DNA of 64,000 nt from Alphaproteobacteria bacterium UBA3612. Its GTDB lineage: Bacteria > Pseudomonadota > Alphaproteobacteria > Sphingomonadales > Sphingomonadaceae. The notes under the pieces are model-generated. The model was not told the origin of the DNA and did no database searches. It saw nothing but the letters and a program-made list of their open reading frames with translations. Location of the stretch: positions 1 through 64,000 of the forward strand of contig DFLT01000005.1 in NCBI GenBank assembly GCA_002375465.1. Direction: 5' to 3'. Shown here one piece after another: positions 33,051-43,443 of this stretch (position 1 is the stretch's first letter; every line of letters begins with the position of its first letter). A program made the position numbers and the translations under genes.

Positions 33051-35387
33051 ATGATCCGCACTCGTCTTCTTATGACCGTTGCGACGCTGTTCGTCGCCTC
33101 CCCCGCCCTTGCCCAGACCGCCGCTCCCGTCACTGACGGGCTGCCCGACGATGTCATTGTCGTCACAGCACAAAAACGCTCCGAGCTGATCACCGACGTT
33201 CCCGTCACCGTCACGGCCTATTCCGGCGAGCAGATGCAGCGAATCAACGTCAATGAATTTGACGAACTGTCTGCCTTTGTCCCCGGCCTGAACGTTCAGG
33301 AGCAGAGTGCGAACAATCCCGGCTTTGTCATTCGCGGCATTACGTCCGATTCGGGCAGCGCACAGGTCGCGCCGCGCGTGACGATCTATTATAATGGCGT
33401 CGACGTATCCCGGTCGCGCGGGTCCTATTTCAAACTGTTCGATCTGGAGCGGGTCGAGGTGGTGAAGGGACCGCAGGCGACCCTGTTCGGCACCGCGGCC
33501 ACCATTGGTGCGATCTCGGTCATCACCAACAAGCCGCAATTTGAGAATCAGGCGGCAATCAGAGCCTCCTACGGCAATTTCGACGCCATGGAGATCGAGG
33601 GGATGGTCAATCTGGCGGGCGAGCGCGTGGCAGGGCGCATTGCCGGCTATTATGAACAGCGCGACGGCTATGTCCGCAACATTGCCGGTGAACCCGGCAC
33701 GACCAGCGCGGCGCTGGTAGGGGTCGATCAGGACGATCTGAACGGTATTGAACAATTCGGCCTTCGCGGCTCGGCACGGATCGAAGCGGGCGATGGCACG
33801 ATCGACCTGATTGCCACTTACGAGCAGCAGGATAATCCGGGTACCGCGTTCATATCCGGCACGATTCCGGCGACCGGCGGCGATACCAGCCCCTTCAGCT
33901 TTGCTGAACTGGGCGGCATCGCGGACAGCGAAGAGACGCTCGGCACACGCAAGCTAAAGCTGGAGCGGCAGGTTTTCGATGCGAACCTGACAATCAATAT
34001 CCCGGTTTCGGATGCACTGTCCCTGACATCGGTCACTGGCTATCGCGAATTCGACAGCCTCGAAACGTTCGATGCAGATGGGTCGGCGCTGCCGTTCCTG
34101 GAATTTTCGGAAGACGCCGAGGGCGAGCAGATGTCGACCGAACTGCGGCTCGCCTATGACAATGCTGGCCCGCTTCGCGGCTTTGTCGGGTTCAATCTCT
34201 TCCACGAGGAGGGCACGCAAGCGGCGCCATTTTCTTCTGAAGAAGGCATCTACCTGTTCTGTGCGCAGGGTTTCTGTCAGGGCGAGGATGCACTGACGCA
34301 GGCGCCGCTCTTTACCTCACAGGCGACGATGGGTGCCGTGACGGCGATCCCCTATCGATCCGTCTTCACCAATGGCGGCAAGAACAGCGCCTATTCCATA
34401 TTCGCGGACGCCACTTTTGCACCGATTGAACGTCTGGAATTGACCGCCGGCGTCCGCTGGGTCTCCGAATATCGCCGCTCCTCCTATTCGGCCGTACAGC
34501 CGGATTCGGTGCTGCTCGGGCTGCTCGGCGCGCCCGCGCCGCTGCTTCCGATCGTGGACACTGCGGGTCAGATATTCACCGCTGATGACACGTTCAATGC
34601 ATGGCTGCCCCGTTTCAACGCGCTGTTTGAAATCACGAATGCGATCAACGTCTACGGCACCGTTTCAAAGGGGCGGCGCGCACCCGTGCTCGACCTCAGT
34701 GCGCAGGCGGGACCGAATGGCCCGGTCGCCGATCTGACGCTGATCAGCCAGGAGGAAGTCTGGAATTACGAAGGCGGCATAAAGGGCGCCCTTGGCAATC
34801 TGTCGGGCAGCGTCGGCGTCTTCTATCAGGATTATTCCAATTTCCAGACCAGCTTCATCGACGAAGGCGGCATCGTGCAGCCCGTCGATGCCGGTCAGGC
34901 ATCCAATTTCGGCGTCGAGGTGGAGGCTGCGGCCACTCTTGCCCCCTGGGTGCGGATCTTCGGCAATTATGCCTATATCGACGCGCAGATCGACTCGCCC
35001 AGCGATCAGACCTTTCCGGGCGTGGATTTCGTGGGCAGTCGCTTTCGTCTGCAACCCAAGCATTCCGCCTCCGCCGGGATCGACGTGAATTATGATCTGG
35101 GCAACGGAATGAACCTGACGCTGACGCCCACTGCCACCTATCGCAGCCGCGTTTTCTTTGAAATTCCGAACGACCCCGCGATCAGCCAGGGTGGCTACAC
35201 CCTTGTCAATCTTCGCGGCGGTGTCGGCTTTGGCGACGGAAAATATTCGATCATGGGGTTTGCCACGAACCCGCTTGATGAGAAGTTCATCATCGAAGCG
35301 GGCAATACAGGCGGCGGCTTTGGCTTGCCCACGTTCATTCCTGGCGAGCCGGCGCTCTACGGGGTGGAAGTCTCGGCGAAGTTCTGA
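33051..35387 (+). CDS. TonB-dependent outer-membrane receptor
   Basis: The 778-residue protein has a signal peptide (cleaved near ALAQT) and a plug domain with DDVIVVTAQKRSELI and the TonB-box-like start. The plug signature VEVVKGPQATLFG follows, then a beta-barrel ending in Phe (EVSAKF). Such receptors import siderophores, vitamins or oligosaccharides; the ligand is unknown. It has no adjacent transporter or regulator, only ispG upstream 141 bp away. No riboswitch was recognised in the leader. Confidence 0.9.
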   Translation: MIRTRLLMTVATLFVASPALAQTAAPVTDGLPDDVIVVTAQKRSELITDVPVTVTAYSGEQMQRINVNEFDELSAFVPGLNVQEQSANNPGFVIRGITSDSGSAQVAPRVTIYYNGVDVSRSRGSYFKLFDLERVEVVKGPQATLFGTAATIGAISVITNKPQFENQAAIRASYGNFDAMEIEGMVNLAGERVAGRIAGYYEQRDGYVRNIAGEPGTTSAALVGVDQDDLNGIEQFGLRGSARIEAGDGTIDLIATYEQQDNPGTAFISGTIPATGGDTSPFSFAELGGIADSEETLGTRKLKLERQVFDANLTINIPVSDALSLTSVTGYREFDSLETFDADGSALPFLEFSEDAEGEQMSTELRLAYDNAGPLRGFVGFNLFHEEGTQAAPFSSEEGIYLFCAQGFCQGEDALTQAPLFTSQATMGAVTAIPYRSVFTNGGKNSAYSIFADATFAPIERLELTAGVRWVSEYRRSSYSAVQPDSVLLGLLGAPAPLLPIVDTAGQIFTADDTFNAWLPRFNALFEITNAINVYGTVSKGRRAPVLDLSAQAGPNGPVADLTLISQEEVWNYEGGIKGALGNLSGSVGVFYQDYSNFQTSFIDEGGIVQPVDAGQASNFGVEVEAAATLAPWVRIFGNYAYIDAQIDSPSDQTFPGVDFVGSRFRLQPKHSASAGIDVNYDLGNGMNLTLTPTATYRSRVFFEIPNDPAISQGGYTLVNLRGGVGFGDGKYSIMGFATNPLDEKFIIEAGNTGGGFGLPTFIPGEPALYGVEVSAKF

Positions 35388-35510
35388 CCCCCGCGTAACC
35401 CGTTATTAGGATTTGCGGGCGAAGAGTGCAGACATGCGCTGTTCGCCCGTGATCCTGCTCGTTGCTCTTCTGCCAGTGATGGAAGTACTCGGTCTCTTCA
35501 CAAGCTGAAC

Positions 35511-35544
35511 GCGCGGCGGCCATTCGCTAACGCCGCGCGCTTTT
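35511..35544 (+). terminator. Terminator hairpin after the TonB receptor
   Basis: GCGCGGCG (35511-35518) pairs with CGCCGCGC (35531-35538) around a 12-nt loop, followed after GC by TTTT at 35541-35544. It lies between convergent tonB-receptor and dnaJ genes. A second hairpin, CGGGCGAA/TTCGCCCG, lies at 35416-35449 in the same 160-bp gap. Confidence 0.6.
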
Positions 35545-35547
35545 CTC

Positions 35548-36696
35548 CTAACTCGCCAATTCGTCCCATTTTTCGCGCATCTTCGAAAAGAAGTTGGCCG
35601 ATTTGGGCGAGCTGCGCGCGTCCACCTCCAGCATACGGAATTCTTCCAGCAGTTCCTTCTGCCGTTTCGACATGCGCGTGGGCGTTTCCACCTCTATTTC
35701 TACGACCAGATCGCCACGACCGCCGCCGTTCAGGCCGGGCATGCCCTTGCCGCGGCGGCGTATTTCTCGACCGCCCTGTGTGCCGGCGGGGATCGCGAGC
35801 TCGTCCAATGAACCATCGATGGCAGGCACCTCGATCGTGCCGCCAAGCGCTGCATCGGTGAAACAAACGGGTACCTTGACGTGCAGATTGGTGCCCTGCC
35901 GCTCGAAAACCTCGTGCGGGATCAGATGTATGAAGATGTAGAGATCGCCGGCAGGTCCGCCACGCGCGCCCGCCTCGCCCTCGCCGGACAGGCGGATGCG
36001 GGTCCCATTGTCGACACCGGCTGGGACTTTTACGTCCAGCGATTTTTCCTTGTCGACACGTCCGGCACCCAGGCAATCGTCACATACCTTTGACGTTACC
36101 CGGCCGGCACCGTGGCAGGCGGGGCAGGGGCGCTCGATCACGAACATGCCCTGTTGCACGCGAACCTGGCCGTGGCCCTGGCAGGTAGAACATGCCTCTA
36201 CCGTCGCGTCGGGCGCCGCGCCCGAACCGGCACAGCTGTCGCAGGTCGCCGCCACGTCGATGACGATCTCCTTGCGGGCACCCGTGAACGCCTCCTCCAG
36301 GCTCAGTTCCATATTGTAGCGTAGATCGCCGCCGCGAATGGCCTGGCTGCGCTGCTGGCGGCCACGGCGCGCGCCTCCGCCCATGAACTCGCTGAAAATA
36401 TTGTCAAAGATGTCGGAGAAGTCACCGCCACCGGCGTGGAAGCCGCCGCGCCCACCGCCGCCGCCGCCATTTTCGAACGCCGCCTTCCCATAGCGGTCAT
36501 AGGCCGCCCGCTTTTGCGGATCCTTCAGACACTCATAGGCTTCGGCGCAGGCGCGGAATTTTTCTTCGGCAACGGCATCACCGGGGTTCCGGTCGGGATG
36601 GAACTTCATCGCGAGCTTGCGATATGCGGTTTTTATGGTCGCGCCGTCCGCATCGCGCGACACTCCGAGCGTTTCGTAATATTCGGCTTCGGCCAT
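35548..36696 (-). CDS. dnaJ: Hsp40 co-chaperone DnaJ
   Basis: DnaJ delivers unfolded proteins to DnaK and stimulates its ATPase. The 382-residue type I protein has the J domain with KFHPDRNPG (HPD near 33-35) and a Gly/Phe-rich stretch. Four zinc-binding CxxC repeats follow (CDSCAGSG, CSTCQGHG, CPACHGAG, CDDCLGAG). Substrate-binding beta domains follow. It lies 172 bp downstream of dnaK with a strong hairpin between them. Confidence 0.96.
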   Translation of the reverse strand: MAEAEYYETLGVSRDADGATIKTAYRKLAMKFHPDRNPGDAVAEEKFRACAEAYECLKDPQKRAAYDRYGKAAFENGGGGGGRGGFHAGGGDFSDIFDNIFSEFMGGGARRGRQQRSQAIRGGDLRYNMELSLEEAFTGARKEIVIDVAATCDSCAGSGAAPDATVEACSTCQGHGQVRVQQGMFVIERPCPACHGAGRVTSKVCDDCLGAGRVDKEKSLDVKVPAGVDNGTRIRLSGEGEAGARGGPAGDLYIFIHLIPHEVFERQGTNLHVKVPVCFTDAALGGTIEVPAIDGSLDELAIPAGTQGGREIRRRGKGMPGLNGGGRGDLVVEIEVETPTRMSKRQKELLEEFRMLEVDARSSPKSANFFSKMREKWDELAS

Positions 36697-36817
36697 GTTC
36701 AGCTAATTTCCCCAATAATCGTCCTGCTGAACCCGATTTCCAACATCCAGCATCTGAGCGTCGGGCCTTCAGCGGGCGGACCGCGGAACGCGCAACGGAT
36801 CCAGGGGCGGTACAGAC

Positions 36818-36857
36818 GGGACGGGCCGGTTGCCTGAAACGGCAACCGCCCCGTCCC
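36818..36857 (-). terminator. Strong hairpin between dnaK and dnaJ
   Basis: A 17-bp stem with one mismatch (36818-36834 against 36841-36857; core GGTTGCC/GGCAACC) closes a six-base loop. It follows the dnaK stop by 11 bp. No T run follows on the dnaK strand, so it probably acts as an attenuator or protects the 3' end of dnaK mRNA rather than fully stopping transcription. That would make dnaK more abundant than dnaJ. Confidence 0.55.
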
Positions 36858-36868
36858 CCAATTCTGCT

Positions 36869-38797
<1,929 letters not shown>

Positions 38798-38962
38798 CTA
38801 TGTTTCCTCTTTAACTTTCCTAAGCAAAACAATGGTCCACGGACATGTGCGCTTCATAAAGCCGCAGCTTCCGTGAGTACGGAGGCCGATGTAGGAAGAG
38901 GCGATTTGCCATACAAGGGCGCCCGGCACCCGAGCCGTCGCCCCCGTACAGGAGAAGTAAAC

Positions 38963-39505
38963 ATGTTGAGACGCATGGCCATGACTGCCATTTTTTCGCT
39001 GGCCGCTCTGACGGCGTGCGGACAGCCCGCGCAGCCGGAAAGCGAAGCGACAAATGAGGAAGCCCTCACCATGCGCGCCGAGGGTGTTGCGCTGGGACAA
39101 TTCTATCTGGTCCTGCCCGCCGTGCGCGGTCGTCCAGGGGCGCTGTACGGAACGATGCGGGGTGGTTCCCAGGATGATACACTGACCGCGATCAGGATCG
39201 ACGACGCGCGCGTCGAACTGCACGAAACCCTCAGTGAGGGCGGGCGGATGCAGATGATCGAGGGGCCTGACTTCGCCATTCCTGCGGAAAGTACCGTCGA
39301 GCTTTCGCCGGGTGGCCTGCACGGCATGGCGTTCGATCTGCCGCCCACTTTGGTGCCCGGTTCATCGCTCGACGTGGTACTGATCTTCGAAAAGGCAGGC
39401 GAGCAGACCATCGCGGTGCAAACGCTCGCACCGGGGACCATGCCCACCTCCATGGGCGGATCTCAGGCGACAGAGGCGGGGATGACGCATTCCGCGGGCG
39501 ATTGA
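38963..39505 (+). CDS. PCu(A)C-type copper chaperone lipoprotein
   Basis: The 180-residue protein has a signal peptide with a lipobox (ALTACG) and the PCu(A)C domain. Its copper ligands are the His and Met residues in LHETLSEGGRMQM and the GGLHGMAFDL motif. Such periplasmic proteins bring Cu(I) to cytochrome oxidase or handle copper. ATG 38963 has AGGAGAAG upstream. It is divergent from dnaK, and the next gene starts at or just after its stop. No senC/sco gene is adjacent. Confidence 0.85.
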   Translation: MLRRMAMTAIFSLAALTACGQPAQPESEATNEEALTMRAEGVALGQFYLVLPAVRGRPGALYGTMRGGSQDDTLTAIRIDDARVELHETLSEGGRMQMIEGPDFAIPAESTVELSPGGLHGMAFDLPPTLVPGSSLDVVLIFEKAGEQTIAVQTLAPGTMPTSMGGSQATEAGMTHSAGD

Positions 39506-39536
39506 GCGGCGGCCCGCCACCCTGGGGGAGCGCGGC

Positions 39537-39965
39537 ATGGCGGCGTCGATCTTCGGCGCTGCGCTGGATATGGATGCAATGCGCTTTTGCCTGGGGAAGT
39601 GGTATTTCCTGCAACCGGCGTGGATCACCATGTCGCCGGACGGGAATATCTGGATGCACCCGAACAGCGGATTATGGCGTGACGATTACAGCAAGGCCCC
39701 CTTGGGCCTTCGCGCGCATATCATGCACGAACTGACCCATGTCTGGCAGCATCAGCAGGGGATTTTCCTGCCCCTAAGGCGGCATCCCTTCTGCCGGTAT
39801 CAATACCGGTACATTCCGGGAAAATCCTTCGCGGGCTATGGGCTGGAGCAGCAGGCGGAGATTGTTCGCCATGCATTTCTGGCGAAAGAGGGACGGGCGA
39901 CCGAGGGAAAGCCCGACGGACACACGTTCGCCGCGCTCCTGCCATTCGGGCCGGATGTGGGCTGA
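39537..39965 (+). CDS. HExxH metalloprotease-like protein (vgr-related family)
   Basis: The 142-residue protein contains a zinc-protease-like HELTHVWQHQ motif near residues 63-72 and a second conserved stretch GYGLEQQAEIV. It resembles small proteins annotated as vgr-related in sphingomonads. Upstream codons in the same frame (RPATLGERG before the ATG) look like the family's N-terminus. However, the only starts between the stop at 39483 and this ATG are ATT (39489, 39501) and CTG (39522). Either the start is non-standard or the N-terminus is shortened. Function unknown. Confidence 0.65.
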   Translation: MAASIFGAALDMDAMRFCLGKWYFLQPAWITMSPDGNIWMHPNSGLWRDDYSKAPLGLRAHIMHELTHVWQHQQGIFLPLRRHPFCRYQYRYIPGKSFAGYGLEQQAEIVRHAFLAKEGRATEGKPDGHTFAALLPFGPDVG

Positions 39966-40009
39966 ACGGCGGAAACGCGGCGAACGGTCGTGTGGTGGCG
40001 ATTTAGCCC

Positions 40010-40309
40010 TTAATTGGGGCGATTTACCGGGTACCCCCGCGTGCCGTAGCAATCATCGTCGAGGCGGCCCCTGCGGTCATACCCGTCGCATTTATCATTC
40101 TTGTCCAGAAAATAGCCTGCTGCCGCGCCTACGGCTGCACCAACTGCGGCGGCAGTTCCTGTGTCCGTGTCAACGATACCGGTTTCGTCTGCCAGTACAC
40201 CGGCCGCAGCGCCTGCTGCAGCGCCCTCGACAGCATAATTCTCTGCACAAGCAGTTGTCATGGTAAGGGCCGCCAGCGGCGCAATTGCGATCAGGAAACG
40301 CGATTTCAT
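40010..40309 (-). CDS. Small glycine-zipper lipoprotein-like protein
   Basis: The 99-residue protein has a signal peptide ending TTACAEN (lipobox-like Cys). Two Ala/Gly-rich segments follow (EGAAAGAAAGVLADETG and AAAVGAAVGAAAGYFLDK), as in glycine-zipper envelope proteins. A polar C-terminus with YDRRGRLDDDCYG follows. ATG 40309 has a GGAGTAGG site. It probably sits in the outer membrane; function unknown. It lies downstream of grpE on the same strand, 98 bp away. Confidence 0.65.
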   Translation of the reverse strand: MKSRFLIAIAPLAALTMTTACAENYAVEGAAAGAAAGVLADETGIVDTDTGTAAAVGAAVGAAAGYFLDKNDKCDGYDRRGRLDDDCYGTRGYPVNRPN

Positions 40310-40406
40310 AAGCCTACTCCTTGATGAAGGTCCCAAGGGTTTAAGCCGTGAAACGCCATTCCGTTCCAAAAGGCCGCCGCGCCCCAGACACGGTTCGTCG
40401 GAGCGA

Positions 40407-40994
40407 TTACTTTGCTACGGTGACCATCGCCGGACGCAACAGGCGGTCCTTGATGGTATAACCCGCCTGAAGCTCCATCGCGATGATGCCCGATGGCGTC
40501 TCTTCGGTCGCGTCTACCTCCATCATGGCCTGGTGCAGATTGGGGTCCAGCTTCTCGCCAACGGCGGCGATCCGCGCGATGCCGTGCTTTTCAAAGGTCT
40601 TCATCAATTCCTTCTGGGTCATCTGCACACCCGTCAGCAGGCCCTGATTGACCACCTCGTCCTTTTCCGCCGCCTCAAGGGCGCGGGCAAGATTGTCGGC
40701 AACCGAAAGTAGATCGCGCGCGAACCCGGTAATGGCATAATTCGCGCTGTCGCTACGCTCGCGCTCGCCACGCTTGCGAACATTCTCCGTTTCCGCCGCC
40801 TGTCGTACCAGCCTGTCCTTCAGGTCGGCAATTTCCGTCATCAGGGCGTCGACCCGGGGATCTTCGACGTCTTCAGCCTCTTCTTCGGGCTGAACCGCGT
40901 CTTCATCCTGCGCCATGGCGGCTTCTGCTGCCTGTTCCGCCTCGAAATCGGCCTGTGCCTGTTCCTCTGCCAAACGATCCTCGTCACTCATCAT
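40407..40994 (-). CDS. grpE: Nucleotide exchange factor GrpE
   Basis: GrpE releases ADP from DnaK. The 195-residue protein has an acidic N-terminal coil (about 1-50), the long helix DLKDRLVRQAAETENVRKRGERE and the beta-domain signature LDPNLHQAMMEVDATEE. It starts with ATGATG, the first overlapping the hrcA stop (ATGA). hrcA-grpE is the usual alphaproteobacterial pair. Confidence 0.95.
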   Translation of the reverse strand: MMSDEDRLAEEQAQADFEAEQAAEAAMAQDEDAVQPEEEAEDVEDPRVDALMTEIADLKDRLVRQAAETENVRKRGERERSDSANYAITGFARDLLSVADNLARALEAAEKDEVVNQGLLTGVQMTQKELMKTFEKHGIARIAAVGEKLDPNLHQAMMEVDATEETPSGIIAMELQAGYTIKDRLLRPAMVTVAK

Positions 40995-42067
40995 TTCATC
41001 AACCTCGAAAGCGTTTTGGCCGTATAGTCGACCATGGGAATGATCCGGGCATAATTCAGGCGCGTAGGTCCGATAACCCCGACCACGCCCAAGATTCTGC
41101 CCTCTGCGGACTGATATGGGGAAGCGATAACGCTCGATCCAGACAGGGAATAGAGCTTGTTCTCGCTCCCGATGAAAATCTTCATGGCGCGCGCCTCCCG
41201 CGCCAGGTCGAGAACGTCCAGCAGGTCCTCCTTGCCGTCGATGTCGTCCAGCAGCTGGCGGACACGTTCCAGGTCCGCCGCCGCCGCATCGTCGATCAGG
41301 TGCGCCTGCCCGCGCACGATCAGGACGGCGCGATCGCGTTCGTCGCGCGACCATGTTGCCAGGCCGCGGGCGACAATATCCCGTGCGGCGCTGTCCAGCG
41401 CGGTGCGTCCTTGGGAAATCTCCTTTTCGATGCGCGCAACCGCCTCTGCCAGCGAAATGCCGGAAAAGCGCGCATTCATGTAATTCGCGGCTTGGGTAAG
41501 CTGGGCAGGATCGAGCGGATGATCGGATTCGATAACCCGGTTTTCGACGCTGCCGTCCGATCCGATCAGAACCGCCAGTGCGCGCCGGTCGGTCAGCGGC
41601 GTAAATGCCACCTGGCTTAGTATGACTTCGCCCTTGGGCACCATCACGACGGCGGCGCAGGCGGCAAGACCCGACAGCGCGCCGGTCATGCGCTCGATGG
41701 CGGCGGCGCTGGACCGGTCGGTATCCTGCAATTGCGCCTCTATGGCGGCACGCTCATCCGCGCCCGGCACGGACCACTCGATCATGCCGTCGACGAACAG
41801 GCGCAGTCCGGTATCGGTCGGCATCCGTCCCGCGCTGGTGTGGGGACTGGCGAGCAGACCCGCGCCCTCCAGTTCCGCCAGGATGGACCGGATCGACGCG
41901 GCGCTAAGGCCCAGGCCGCCGGGCAAGCGCGCCAGCGTCTTGGAACCAACGGGATTGCCGCTTTCCAGATACTCGTCGACCACCTGCTGGAACACGGACC
42001 GTGCGCGGTCGGAAAGATCGGCGAGCGTGGGCATGTCAATGGCGATGTAGGGAGTCCGCTTGCCCAT
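40991..42067 (-). CDS. hrcA: Heat-inducible transcription repressor HrcA
   Basis: HrcA represses groESL-type operons by binding CIRCE and is refolded by GroEL. The protein has an N-terminal winged helix (LSDRARSVFQQVVDEYLESGNPVGSKTLA and SAASIRSILAELEGAGLL). The PHTSAGRMPTDTGLR segment and a GAF-like domain follow. Start is uncertain: ATG 42067 has GGTGA upstream and gives about 358 residues, ATG 42034 gives 347, and 42106 is also open. No CIRCE element was found in this window. Confidence 0.9.
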   Translation of the reverse strand: MGKRTPYIAIDMPTLADLSDRARSVFQQVVDEYLESGNPVGSKTLARLPGGLGLSAASIRSILAELEGAGLLASPHTSAGRMPTDTGLRLFVDGMIEWSVPGADERAAIEAQLQDTDRSSAAAIERMTGALSGLAACAAVVMVPKGEVILSQVAFTPLTDRRALAVLIGSDGSVENRVIESDHPLDPAQLTQAANYMNARFSGISLAEAVARIEKEISQGRTALDSAARDIVARGLATWSRDERDRAVLIVRGQAHLIDDAAAADLERVRQLLDDIDGKEDLLDVLDLAREARAMKIFIGSENKLYSLSGSSVIASPYQSAEGRILGVVGVIGPTRLNYARIIPMVDYTAKTLSRLMK

Positions 42068-42117
42068 GCCAATCACCGGCCTATGTGGGGGCAGACAATT
42101 CGCCATAAGGATTTTTC

Positions 42118-42831
42118 ATGCGCCCATCAGGACGCGCGCCCGACGAAATGCGCGCCATCGAAATCATTCCGAACTTCACGAAGCATGCGGAAGGTTCCGT
42201 GCTGATCAAGTTCGGCGCGACGCAGGTATTGTGCACCGCCAGCGTAGAGGACCGCCTGCCGCCCTGGTTGCGCGGCAAGGGCGAAGGTTGGGTCACCGGC
42301 GAATATGGTATGTTGCCCCGTGCGACGCACACGCGCGGCAACAGGGAAGCAGCGCGCGGCAAGCAGTCCGGCCGCACACAGGAAATACAACGTCTGATCG
42401 GGCGGTCGCTTCGCGGCGTTGTCGACCTGAAAAAGCTGGGGGAGCGTCAGATCACCCTCGACTGCGATGTTCTTCAGGCGGATGGGGGGACACGGACCGC
42501 CGCGATCTCCGGCGCATGGGTTGCCCTGCGTCTGGCGGTGAACGGCATCATGGCGGAAAATCCCGGCATGGAGGACCCGATCCACGGCCAGGTCGCCGCC
42601 ATCAGCTGCGGCGTCTATAATGGCGCGGCTGTCTGCGATCTGGATTATGACGAGGATTCGAATGCCGACACGGACGCGAACTTCGTCATGATTCCCGGTG
42701 GTGGGATCATCGAAATTCAGGGTACCGCCGAAAAGGAGCCGTTCGACGAGGAAATGCTGCTGCGCCTGCTGCGCCTTGCCCGCATGGGGTGCGAGGATAT
42801 TTTCGCTGCACAGCGCCGGGCGATCGGCTGA
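42118..42831 (+). CDS. rph: Ribonuclease PH
   Basis: RNase PH trims tRNA 3' ends using phosphate. The 237-residue protein starts RPSGRAPDEMRAIEI, a typical start. It has WVTGEYGMLPRATHTR, the catalytic QEIQRLIGRSLRGVVD region and CDVLQADGGTRTAAISG. It is divergent from hrcA with about 50 bp between, and is followed three bases later by rdgB. Confidence 0.96.
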   Translation: MRPSGRAPDEMRAIEIIPNFTKHAEGSVLIKFGATQVLCTASVEDRLPPWLRGKGEGWVTGEYGMLPRATHTRGNREAARGKQSGRTQEIQRLIGRSLRGVVDLKKLGERQITLDCDVLQADGGTRTAAISGAWVALRLAVNGIMAENPGMEDPIHGQVAAISCGVYNGAAVCDLDYDEDSNADTDANFVMIPGGGIIEIQGTAEKEPFDEEMLLRLLRLARMGCEDIFAAQRRAIG

Positions 42832-42834
42832 CCG

Positions 42835-43443
42835 ATGGCGCACCGAAGGCTCGATCCCGGCCCCCTGGTCATCGCCAGCCATAATCCGGGCAAGGTCCGC
42901 GAAATCGGTGCCTTGCTCGGCCCGTTCGGTGTCGAGCCGGTGTCTGCCGGTGAATTGGGCCTGCCTGAACCCGAGGAAACCGAAGCGACCTTCATCGGCA
43001 ATGCGGAACTGAAGGCCCGCGCTGCGGCGATCGCCAGCGGCAAGCCTGCCCTTGCCGACGATAGCGGATTATCGGTGGACGCGCTGGACGGGGCGCCGGG
43101 TATCTACTCGGCGCGCTGGGGCGGCGAAGCAAAGGATTTCGATCTTGCGATGCGCAAGGTGCATGAGCGCATGACGGCAGCGGACAGCGACAGTCTGGCG
43201 GCCCATTTCACCTGCGCCCTGTCGCTCGCCTGGCCCGATGGGCATGCGGAAACATTCGAAGGCAAGGTCTTCGGCACCATCGTGTGGCCGCCGCGGGGGT
43301 CGCGGGGTTTTGGCTACGACCCCATTTTCCAGCGGGATGGTGACGACATCAGCTTTGCCGAAATGGACCCGGACGAAAAACATGCGATCAGCCATCGTGC
43401 GGCGGCATTCGATCAATTGGTGCGGGCTTGCCTGAAGCGATAA
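42835..43443 (+). CDS. rdgB: dITP/XTP pyrophosphatase
   Basis: RdgB hydrolyses non-canonical purine nucleotides (XTP, dITP) and keeps them out of DNA. The 202-residue protein has SHNPGKVREI, the metal and substrate loop LADDSGLSVDALDGAPGIYSARW (Asp-Asp-Ser), and the C-terminal ISHRAAAFDQL. ATG 42835 comes three bases after rph, so they are cotranscribed. Its end overlaps hemW. Confidence 0.95.
   Translation: MAHRRLDPGPLVIASHNPGKVREIGALLGPFGVEPVSAGELGLPEPEETEATFIGNAELKARAAAIASGKPALADDSGLSVDALDGAPGIYSARWGGEAKDFDLAMRKVHERMTAADSDSLAAHFTCALSLAWPDGHAETFEGKVFGTIVWPPRGSRGFGYDPIFQRDGDDISFAEMDPDEKHAISHRAAAFDQLVRACLKR

Noticed and set aside
40991..42117. A CIRCE operator near hrcA
   Set aside because: No TTAGCACTC-N9-GAGTGCTAA or close variant was seen in the hrcA/rph gap.
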